Below, piece after piece: positions 1 through 5,680 of a stretch of DNA of 7,312 nucleotides (the first letter of the stretch is position 1; each line of letters begins with the position of its first letter). The stretch is taken from assembly GCA_003513015.1 (NCBI GenBank), contig DOTA01000284.1:167-7478 (forward strand). Reading direction: 5' to 3'. The DNA is from Chloroflexota bacterium (GTDB lineage Bacteria > Chloroflexota > Anaerolineae > Anaerolineales > UBA11858). The notes under the pieces are model-generated. The model was not told the origin of the DNA, searched no databases, and was given only the letters and a program-made list of their open reading frames with translations. Made by a program: the position numbers and the translations under genes.

Positions 1-2489
1 GGCGCATCGAAGAAGTAGCGCGCCGAAACCTGAGCGGTGAGGGTTTGCCCGGTGAGGGCAGGATCGGGAGCTGCGCTGATTTGTAGATCAATTTCGGGTT
101 TGCGGTATTCGGCCACCTGGAAGGTGGTCAGGCCGTAGGGGGTGTTGATCTGGTAGTAGCCCGGGGCGGCATCTTCGGAGAGGCTGAATTGGCCGTGGGC
201 GCTGCCGAATTCCGAGAGCGAAAGTTCCAGATCGGACAGGGTTTGATAGTTGCCATCCAAAATGCTGACCGGCAAAATACCCAGATCGGGCAGGCTGTAG
301 CGCCCATTGCGAACCTGCCGCACGATGGCCCGGTAGTTGACAGTATCACCGGCGCGGTAGATGGGCCGGTCGGTGTAGATGTAGACCGTGGTATGCGGCC
401 CTTCGTAATTCGGGTATACCCCGAAATCATAACCTTGCAGGCCAGAATCCCAGGTGCTATAGCCGATGGAAAAAGCATCGTCGCCGGGCGAGCCGAGGAT
501 GGCGTAGTAGGTATCGTAAACATCGGGCCGGGCAGGAATAGCCGATTGGAAAACGCCGTCGCGGTCGGTGGTGCCGCTGGTCAGCACGTTGCCTTCGGTA
601 TCATGGATGGCGATAAAAGCCCCGACCACGGGCGTGTTGCTGCGCAAATCCAAGGCCCAGACGAAGGCCTGTGTGGCGCTGATTTTAAAGGTCAGGTTGA
701 CATTGCTGCTGATGATCAAAAATGGGCCGGGGGGGTACGCCAGGCCATCGGCGTACATCGAAAGATGGTACATACCCGGGGGTAAGGCATTCCCGCCCGG
801 GGTGATGGGAAGTTGCACGGAACTGATGTGGCTGCTAGAAACATCCAGGGGTTGATTCCAGGATTGGGCATCTTGCGGCAGGTAATTTCTGAGGTTGGCA
901 TAGCTGTTCGGCCCCAAAAATTGCCAGATTTGATCGGGCGGCACGCTGCCCAAAAAAAAGTTGACGCTGTTGAGGTTGGCAGCCTGCGCCAAAAAAGTGG
1001 TATCTTGCGGGGTGACAAATAATTCTGATCCACCGTGGGCGATGAACAGAGTGGGGTCTAACGGTGCGGTGTAAAAGCGCAGGGTGAAATCGTCACCGAG
1101 TGCTTCCCCCCAAAGATCAGTGAAAGCGCCTGAAAGAGTGAGCACGTATTCGGTGTTAGGCGCGAAACTGCCATTGATGTAGAGCGTATCTTCGCCCCAA
1201 ACGCCCAGGTTGGGCACCTTGGGCGTGATAGAAATATAATCGAGCGGATCGCTGTTTTTCAGATCGGGCGGTGAGCTAAGGTAGATGCTGAGGCCCTGAT
1301 AATTGCTGAGCATGCCACCCTGCTCGGGATCGCTGCCTTCGGTGTAAAAGTGCGGCACGGTATAAAAGCGCTGGCTGAGATCATTCCCCAGAGGTGCGCC
1401 GCCCTGCGATTGCGCCCCACCCACAAGGATCAGGGTATAAGTGGAGGAGCGGGCCAACCATTGGGTGGGGGTAAAAACCAAGGTGGTGAAATCAGCCCCC
1501 CAGCCGAAAGCGCCGGGGATAGGACTGCCGTTGACATCCAGCAAAGTGAAGTTATTTTCCACGCTGGCCGCATCCATAGCTTGGTTGAAGGTCAATTCCA
1601 CGAGTGCATCCAGATAGATGAAAGACTCATCCGCCAACGGGGAAGTGGAGAGTAACTGCGGCAGTGCGGTGGAAAAAGACCAACCATTACTGCCAGGTGT
1701 CTCGATCAGACCCTCGAAGTTGCTGCCGGCCGTACTGTGTAAATCGGGGTTGAGATTGACATTGTAGGTCGTGCCGCCATAGAGCGCCGGATCGGGGTAA
1801 AAAATGTAGGTACTGGTATTAACCCACTCGCCCAGGCCGTTCACGGCTGGCTCCACGGAGAAAGCCGCCGGCAGGGTGCCCGGATCAGCGCCCAGAGGCA
1901 CCACCGGCTGATCGAAGGTTGCTACAATTGCCGAGCCGGGGTTGGCATCCAGAGTTCCCGCTGCGGGCAGCACCTGGATAGCATGCAGCGGGGCTGCGGT
2001 GCGGTAGGAGAGATACACCGGCTCCAGTAGGGACAGCCCGTTGGCAGCCCGGACGGTGGTACCCATTTGGATGGTTACGGGAGTGTTTGAGGGAAAGGGG
2101 ACATCCGGCTCGAAAACCAGGGTGGCATCATCCAGCCAGTTCAAACGCCCGGAAAGCTGTGGTTCGCCGACTAAAGCGCCCTCCACGGAACCGCGATCCA
2201 TAGGCTGATTGAAGTAAAAGGTTAGCGCACCCTGGGGGGAAAGCGCCGCGCCCGGGGCCGGGTCGGCTTCAACCAACGCGGGTGGCAAGGGTTGAGCGGT
2301 GGGGGTGGGCGGCGGCGGAATGGTCGGGGATGGGGTTGGGATGGTTACATCCGCCGCAGGTTGGGCAACCTCCTCAGGCTGCGATTTAGAGGTCAGGGAA
2401 CAGGCCATTCCCAGCGCCAGCAGCAAGAGCAAAAGCAGCCCAAGCGGAAAAAAGCGATAGATCAAAGCTCGATGCGTTTTAGGTTTCAT
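1..2489 (-). CDS. Alpha-2-macroglobulin family lipoprotein, N-terminal 829 residues (3' end outside window)
   Basis: I translated the minus strand from the ATG at 2489 to the window edge and found no stop, so this is a 5'-complete, 3'-truncated gene. Residues 1-30 form a lipoprotein signal: basic N-terminus, leucine run 16-26, then L-G-M-A-C with Cys30. A Pro/Thr-rich linker follows (about 50-65). Next come four Ig-like (Big_5-type) units of about 100 residues, roughly 65-167, 168-277, 278-379 and 380-476. Their strand motifs recur (F-N-Q-P-M-D at 93, F-D-Q-P at 192, F-N-Q-A-M-D at 301), and each unit ends in T-x-x-P or T-x-P. Residues about 600-650 resemble a bacterial macroglobulin MG3 domain (T-T-D-R-D-G at 640-645). 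The MG2 hallmark Y-I-Y-T-D-R-P-I-Y-R-A-G-D is at 703-715, and A-R-Y-F-F-D-A at 823-829 opens the next MG domain. Bacterial A2Ms trap proteases at the cell envelope. Whether this one has the C-x-E-Q thioester cannot be seen. The family call is firm; the exact domain borders are estimates. Confidence 0.93.
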   Translation of the reverse strand, partial: MKPKTHRALIYRFFPLGLLLLLLLALGMACSLTSKSQPEEVAQPAADVTIPTPSPTIPPPPTPTAQPLPPALVEADPAPGAALSPQGALTFYFNQPMDRGSVEGALVGEPQLSGRLNWLDDATLVFEPDVPFPSNTPVTIQMGTTVRAANGLSLLEPVYLSYRTAAPLHAIQVLPAAGTLDANPGSAIVATFDQPVVPLGADPGTLPAAFSVEPAVNGLGEWVNTSTYIFYPDPALYGGTTYNVNLNPDLHSTAGSNFEGLIETPGSNGWSFSTALPQLLSTSPLADESFIYLDALVELTFNQAMDAASVENNFTLLDVNGSPIPGAFGWGADFTTLVFTPTQWLARSSTYTLILVGGAQSQGGAPLGNDLSQRFYTVPHFYTEGSDPEQGGMLSNYQGLSIYLSSPPDLKNSDPLDYISITPKVPNLGVWGEDTLYINGSFAPNTEYVLTLSGAFTDLWGEALGDDFTLRFYTAPLDPTLFIAHGGSELFVTPQDTTFLAQAANLNSVNFFLGSVPPDQIWQFLGPNSYANLRNYLPQDAQSWNQPLDVSSSHISSVQLPITPGGNALPPGMYHLSMYADGLAYPPGPFLIISSNVNLTFKISATQAFVWALDLRSNTPVVGAFIAIHDTEGNVLTSGTTDRDGVFQSAIPARPDVYDTYYAILGSPGDDAFSIGYSTWDSGLQGYDFGVYPNYEGPHTTVYIYTDRPIYRAGDTVNYRAIVRQVRNGRYSLPDLGILPVSILDGNYQTLSDLELSLSEFGSAHGQFSLSEDAAPGYYQINTPYGLTTFQVAEYRKPEIDLQISAAPDPALTGQTLTAQVSARYFFDA

Positions 2490-2496
2490 GGGGAAA

Positions 2497-2502
2497 CTCC
2501 TC
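2497..2502 (-). promoter_or_regulatory. Shine-Dalgarno of the A2M lipoprotein gene
   Basis: On the minus strand GAGGAG lies 7 nt before the ATG at 2489. It supports that start, which is also the one giving a proper lipoprotein signal peptide. Its first bases overlap the proximal arm of a small inverted repeat in the leader. Confidence 0.8.
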
Positions 2503-2521
2503 GTCTCGCATAGGAGACGGG
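2500..2521 (-). repeat. Short inverted repeat in the A2M 5' leader, overlapping the ribosome binding site
   Basis: CGTCTC (2502-2507) and GAGACG (2514-2519) are perfect complementary arms around a 6-nt loop, with a G-T and a C-G pair possible outside them. In the mRNA the hairpin would abut and partly include the GAGGAG Shine-Dalgarno, so it could reduce translation initiation. The stem is short and may be chance. Confidence 0.4.
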
Positions 2522-2563
2522 TTTGTCAGAGGCAAGGTTCCGGTGAAAGGATGGTGTACAACG

Positions 2564-2569
2564 ATTATA
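2564..2569 (-). promoter_or_regulatory. Candidate -10 box for the A2M lipoprotein gene
   Basis: The minus strand reads TATAAT, a perfect sigma-70-type -10 hexamer, preceded directly by TG. It would place the transcript start near 2557 and give a leader of about 68 nt containing the inverted repeat and Shine-Dalgarno. No good -35 hexamer sits 16-18 nt upstream (AAACGT at 17 nt), so the call rests on the -10 match and its position. Confidence 0.45.
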
Positions 2570-2613
2570 CATCGGATTGCAGGGGAACGTTTGGACTGAG
2601 ATGAACGTCCGTT

Positions 2614-2645
2614 AAACCTGCGAGGTTTATAAACCTCGCAGGTTT
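2614..2645. repeat. Perfect 32-bp palindrome in the divergent intergenic region
   Basis: The half-site AAACCTGCGAGGTTTA is followed immediately by its exact reverse complement, giving 16 bp of uninterrupted dyad symmetry with no spacer. Each arm is itself an imperfect palindrome (AAACCT-GCG-AGGTTT), so four related hexamers occur in the element. It ends 5 bp before a possible -10 box of the VanW gene, and its centre falls where that promoter's -35 would lie. It could be an operator or, more likely in my view, a copy of a dispersed palindromic repeat. From memory, AACCTGCGAGGTT-type repeats occur in Chloroflexota and Bacteroidota intergenic regions; I could not check this. It lacks a following T-tract, so it is not a standard terminator. 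Confidence 0.9.
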
Positions 2646-2649
2646 GCGG

Positions 2650-2655
2650 TAAAAT
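2650..2655 (+). promoter_or_regulatory. Candidate -10 box for the VanW-GH114 transcript
   Basis: TAAAAT lies 24 nt before the VanW start codon, implying a transcript start near 2662 and a leader of only about 18 nt. The best -35 candidate, TTTATA at 2626-2631 (18-nt spacing), falls inside the 32-bp palindrome and matches the consensus at only 4 of 6 positions. The call is tentative. Confidence 0.35.
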
Positions 2656-2679
2656 AGAACCACTTTTGTCCGAATAATC

Positions 2680-4542
2680 ATGCGCACTCAAAATTCTCCC
2701 TTCCTTTCTCTTGGGGCTAGCCTGGCAGGCGGCGCGGTGGTTTTCGCCGTGGCCATACTGGCACTTTTAATCGGCTTTCAGGCTTTCTATAACGGCTACA
2801 TCTATCCCGGCGTGCGGGTGGGCTGGATCGATATTGCCGGGATGAAACCCGAGGAAGCCGCGGCCCTCCTGGATTACCAGATCACCTATCCAGAGCGGGG
2901 AAAAGTGCTGCTGCGGGATGGCGATCAAATTTGGGTGGCGGCACCCACCGAGGTTGGTTTATCCTTCAACGGCCAAACCAACGCCCAAATCGCCTACGAA
3001 ATTGGCCGCCAGGGCTCCTTCCTCCAACAAATCAACCAACAATTCCAGTCCTGGTATTCCGGCGTGACGCTAACCCCGGCGTTAATTTTCGACGAGCGCC
3101 TGGCCGAAAACTATTTGCGCGGGCTGGCGGCCCAAATTGACCGCCCCACCGTGGAAGCTTCGCTGCAAATTAATGGCACCGATGTGGTGGTGCAGCCCGG
3201 GCAAGTGGGGCGTACGCTGGATGTGTATGCCACGCGTGATCTACTGCAGGCACAGGTGCAAATGCTGATCGATGGCGAAGTGCCGTTGGTGATTTCGGAA
3301 GATGAACCCACGGTTTTGGATGTGAGCGAACAGGCTGATCTGGCCCGCCAGATTTTGAGTGCTCCGCTGGTTTTGACGGTACCCGAGGCCGTGGAGGGGG
3401 ATCCCGGCCCTTGGAAATTCAGCCCTGAGGATTTGGCGGGGATGCTGACCATCGAGCGGGTTGCCACCCCCGAGGGAGCCACCTATCAAGTTGGGCTGGA
3501 TACAAGCAAGCTGCGCACCTTCCTGACCGAAATCGCCCCCAGTCTGGGGAAACAGGCTGCCGATGCCCGCTTTATCTTCAATGACGAGACCCGCCAACTG
3601 GAAGTGATCCAACCGGCAGTCATCGGGCAATCGCTGGATATTGAAGCCAGCATCACGGCCATCAATGAAAACCTGATTGCCGGGGAACACCGCCTCAAAC
3701 TCGATATGGATTACACCCTACCTGCCATCACCGACGATGTGCAGGCCGCCGACCTGGGCATTACCGAACTGGTACATTCCGAAGTTTCGTATTTTCGCGG
3801 TTCCGATAGCTCGCGCATCCAGAATATTACCGCCGCCGCCGGGCGCTTCCACGGCGTGCTGATAGCTCCGGGAGAAACCTTCTCGATGGCTTCGGTGCTA
3901 GGCGACATCAGCCTGGATACGGGCTACGCCGAAGCCTGGATCATCTATGGCGACCGCACTATCAAAGGCGTAGGCGGCGGCGTTTGCCAGGTCAGCACGA
4001 CCCTGTTCCGCACCGTCTTTTTCAGCGGGTTCCCGGTGGTAGAGCGTCACCCGCACGCCTACCGGGTCTACTATTATGAGCAAACCTACACCGGGCATGA
4101 TGCCAGTCTGGCCGGGCTGGATGCCACCGTTTATGTGCCCCTGGTGGATTTTAAGTTCACCAACGATACACCCTATTGGCTGCTGATGGAAACCTACGTT
4201 GGCGATAACTGGCTGCAATGGAAGTTCTACTCCACCTCGGATGGTCGCAGCGTCGATTGGAACACCAGCGGACTGCAAAACCAGCAAGACCCCCCCGACC
4301 CGGTTTTCAACGAGAATCCCAATTTGGCCAAGGGTGAAATCAAACAAGTCGATTGGGCCGTTGAAGGGGCAGATGTCAGTATTAGCCGAACCGTTTATCG
4401 CAACGGTAACGTCATCATCGAGGATGTCTTCAATACGCACTACGAACCCTGGCGCGCCGTTTGCGAATACGGTCCCGGCACCAATGGGATGCCGCCAGCG
4501 CGCATCAGTTCCAGTTCGCCGTGCAGCCCCAGCACCCGATGA
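2680..4542 (+). CDS. VanW family protein, membrane-anchored, with peptidoglycan-binding-like domains
   Basis: This 620-residue protein has a short cytoplasmic N-terminus and one transmembrane segment (about 12-34), which places the rest outside the cell. Y-P-G-V-R-V-G at 42-48 begins the extracellular part, as in YoaR/VanW-type proteins. Two PG_binding_4-like regions follow, about 85-205 and 225-345. The VanW domain spans about 365-505, with F-S-M-A-S-V-L-G-D at 401-409 and the signature G-G-G-V-C-Q-V-S-T-T-L-F at 432-443 (Cys436). A C-terminal extension (about 525-595) has a strand-rich, G5-like look and ends in a Ser/Pro-rich tail. VanW was first described as an accessory gene in vanB-type glycopeptide resistance clusters; its biochemical function is not established, and the flanking domains suggest cell-wall binding. 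There are no vanH, vanA/B or vanX genes here, so a resistance role is not supported. No Shine-Dalgarno precedes the ATG. The gene probably heads an operon with the GH114 gene, whose start lies 9 bp after this stop. Confidence 0.93.
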   Translation: MRTQNSPFLSLGASLAGGAVVFAVAILALLIGFQAFYNGYIYPGVRVGWIDIAGMKPEEAAALLDYQITYPERGKVLLRDGDQIWVAAPTEVGLSFNGQTNAQIAYEIGRQGSFLQQINQQFQSWYSGVTLTPALIFDERLAENYLRGLAAQIDRPTVEASLQINGTDVVVQPGQVGRTLDVYATRDLLQAQVQMLIDGEVPLVISEDEPTVLDVSEQADLARQILSAPLVLTVPEAVEGDPGPWKFSPEDLAGMLTIERVATPEGATYQVGLDTSKLRTFLTEIAPSLGKQAADARFIFNDETRQLEVIQPAVIGQSLDIEASITAINENLIAGEHRLKLDMDYTLPAITDDVQAADLGITELVHSEVSYFRGSDSSRIQNITAAAGRFHGVLIAPGETFSMASVLGDISLDTGYAEAWIIYGDRTIKGVGGGVCQVSTTLFRTVFFSGFPVVERHPHAYRVYYYEQTYTGHDASLAGLDATVYVPLVDFKFTNDTPYWLLMETYVGDNWLQWKFYSTSDGRSVDWNTSGLQNQQDPPDPVFNENPNLAKGEIKQVDWAVEGADVSISRTVYRNGNVIIEDVFNTHYEPWRAVCEYGPGTNGMPPARISSSSPCSPSTR

Positions 4543-4544
4543 GG
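4540..4544 (+). promoter_or_regulatory. Shine-Dalgarno of the GH114 gene, overlapping the VanW stop codon
   Basis: TGAGG contains the TGA stop of the VanW gene and a GAGG core 7 nt before the ATG at 4552. A ribosome finishing VanW would release on top of this site, which favours translational coupling and one shared transcript. Confidence 0.65.
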
Positions 4545-4551
4545 TAATAAA

Positions 4552-5394
4552 ATGAAAATATTTTTATTAGCGAGCTTGTTGCTTCTGCCATTTTGGGTCA
4601 CGGCTGGCAACCCGATTCTCGTTGCGGCGCAACCCACAATCACGGAAACGGTCTTCCTGCCATTGGTTGCCTCCCAGAAGGCAGAAAATCCCCAAATCTG
4701 GCGGCCTACCCCCGGCACAAGCTGGCAATGGCAACTCTCAGGTGATACGATCGACACATCTTTTGATGTCGAAATGTATGATATCGATCTGATTAACTCC
4801 CAGGCTACCATCGATCAACTTCATGCGGATGGGCGCATCGTGATTTGTTATTTTAGCGCCGGCACTTTGGAACCATGGCGGCCCGATGCAAATGATTTTC
4901 CCCCCGAGGTAATTGGCGAAAAAATGTCAGGCTGGAAGGAATACTGGCTTGATATTCGCCGTCTCGATATTCTCGGCCCAATCATGGCCGCCCGACTCGA
5001 TCTGGCAAAACAGAAAAACTGTGATGGAATTGAAGCGGACAATATCGATGGTTACACGGCAAACTCCGGTTTCCCGCTCACCTATCAGGATCAGATCACC
5101 TATAATATCTGGCTGTCTGAGCAAGCCCACCAGCGTGGCCTTTCGATTGGCCTAAAAAACGACCTCGATCAAATTGCCGATTTACTGCCCTATTTCGAGT
5201 GGGCACTCAATGAGGAATGCTTTGGCTACAATGTGTGTAGCTGGCTCACGCCTTTTGTGCAAGCCAATAAGGCTGTTTTTGGGGTAGAATATGACTTCGA
5301 AACAAGCGAATTCTGCCCTCAGGTAAACGCCCTGAATTTTGATTTCCTCAAGAAAAACTGGGATTTAGATGCTTGGCGGGAAGCCTGCCGCTAA
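4552..5394 (+). CDS. Secreted GH114-family endo-alpha-1,4-galactosaminidase-like glycosidase
   Basis: This 280-residue protein starts with a signal peptide (hydrophobic 3-18, cleavage plausible after Ala18 or Ala26) and a short linker containing V-F-L-P-L-V (34-39). The GH114 (TM1410-like) TIM-barrel domain covers about 50-280. W-Q-W-Q (58-61), D72, V-I-C-Y-F-S-A-G (97-104), Y-W-L-D (131-134), D-G-I-E-A-D-N-I-D-G-Y (158-168), L-K-N-D (201-204), N-E-E-C-F (220-224) and E-Y-D (246-248) follow the family's order of acidic motifs. By comparison with fungal Ega3, the likely catalytic pair is D163 and one of E221/E222; this is inferred, not aligned. Characterised members cleave alpha-1,4-galactosamine polymers such as fungal galactosaminogalactan. 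The substrate here is unknown: a self-made exopolysaccharide, a wall-linked polymer or environmental glycan are all possible. Six cysteines (99, 157, 223, 229, 255, 279) in an exported protein suggest disulfides. The gene follows VanW by 9 bp. Confidence 0.9.
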   Translation: MKIFLLASLLLLPFWVTAGNPILVAAQPTITETVFLPLVASQKAENPQIWRPTPGTSWQWQLSGDTIDTSFDVEMYDIDLINSQATIDQLHADGRIVICYFSAGTLEPWRPDANDFPPEVIGEKMSGWKEYWLDIRRLDILGPIMAARLDLAKQKNCDGIEADNIDGYTANSGFPLTYQDQITYNIWLSEQAHQRGLSIGLKNDLDQIADLLPYFEWALNEECFGYNVCSWLTPFVQANKAVFGVEYDFETSEFCPQVNALNFDFLKKNWDLDAWREACR

Positions 5395-5403
5395 CTACTC
5401 TAG

Positions 5404-5410
5404 AAGGAGG
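5404..5410 (+). promoter_or_regulatory. Strong Shine-Dalgarno fixing the Trm112-like start
   Basis: AAGGAGG ends 4 nt before the ATG at 5415. It rules in that ATG over the in-frame ATG at 5373, which lies inside the GH114 gene and would add 14 unlikely residues before the conserved N-terminus. Confidence 0.85.
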
Positions 5411-5414
5411 ACTC

Positions 5415-5633
5415 ATGGTCAGTCAAGATTTACTCGATATTCTGCGCTGCCCGGCCTGCGTGCGTGAAAGCGACGGCCTGCTCGAATACTACAAAGAAAG
5501 CTGGCTCATCTGCCAGGATTGCGGGCGCAAATACCCCATTGTGCAAGATATCCCCGTGATGTTGATCGACGAAGGCGACAAGTGGCAAGCCACCGAAACC
5601 GATCGTCTGCCCGTCCCGCCGCCGGAGAAGTAA
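5415..5633 (+). CDS. Trm112-family (UPF0434/YcaR-like) zinc-ribbon protein
   Basis: A 72-residue protein, the normal size for bacterial Trm112-like proteins. It opens with the family pattern L-L-D-I-L-R-C-P-A-C (6-15), and a second knuckle C-Q-D-C at 33-36 completes a four-cysteine site (C12, C15, C33, C36) that should bind one zinc. The conserved Y-P-I-V-Q-D-I-P-V-M-L (40-50) follows, and the tail is short and polar. In eukaryotes and archaea Trm112 stabilises and activates methyltransferases that modify tRNA, rRNA and release factors. The bacterial members are less understood and are thought to partner methyltransferases too. No methyltransferase gene is visible in the window, so the partner is probably encoded elsewhere. 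It follows the GH114 stop by 20 bp, which makes co-transcription likely but does not imply a shared function. Confidence 0.9.
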   Translation: MVSQDLLDILRCPACVRESDGLLEYYKESWLICQDCGRKYPIVQDIPVMLIDEGDKWQATETDRLPVPPPEK

Positions 5634-5640
5634 TTTTTGG

Positions 5641-5669
5641 GTAGGGGCGTAATTGAATCACGCCCTTAC
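5641..5669. repeat. Imperfect palindromic repeat, 10-bp stem and 9-nt loop
   Basis: GTAGGGGCGT (5641-5650) pairs with ACGCCCTTAC (5660-5669); nine pairs are Watson-Crick and one is G-U. It begins 7 bp after the Trm112-like stop and ends 11 nt before the ATG of the HEAT-repeat gene. The downstream bases (GTTATTTGTC) are not a proper T-tract, so intrinsic termination would be weak at best. GTAGGGGCG-type palindromes are, to my recollection, frequent intergenic repeats in Anaerolineae and some cyanobacteria; a genome search is needed to confirm that this is a member. As RNA it could separate expression of the two flanking genes or protect the upstream message. Confidence 0.75.
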
Positions 5670-5680
5670 GTTATTTGTCT

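Noticed and set aside
189..785. 198-codon plus-strand open frame opposite the A2M gene
   Set aside because: It is antisense to a continuous, well-recognised coding frame, shows no family motif and has no ribosome binding site. It is a by-product of GC-biased codon use, as are the other plus-strand frames in 568-2513.
2614..2645. CRISPR repeat or insertion-sequence end
   Set aside because: There is a single copy with no spacer array, no flanking target duplication that I could see and no transposase gene in the window.
3898..4440. 180-codon minus-strand frame opposite the VanW domain
   Set aside because: It lies wholly within the strongly conserved VanW coding region; its hydrophobic, Gly/Ile-rich composition is typical of the reverse complement of a beta-rich protein, and there is no start signal.
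2680..4542. Vancomycin resistance cluster
   Set aside because: Only the VanW domain is present; no ligase, dehydrogenase, dipeptidase or VanS/VanR genes are nearby, and VanW proteins are widespread in bacteria unrelated to resistance.
5373..5414. Upstream ATG extending the Trm112-like protein by 14 residues
   Set aside because: It lies inside the GH114 coding sequence without a ribosome binding site, whereas AAGGAGG directly precedes the ATG at 5415 and family members begin there.
5641..5680. Intrinsic terminator after the Trm112-like gene
   Set aside because: The stem is good, but the following bases are not a T-run in either direction, so I call it a palindromic repeat instead.
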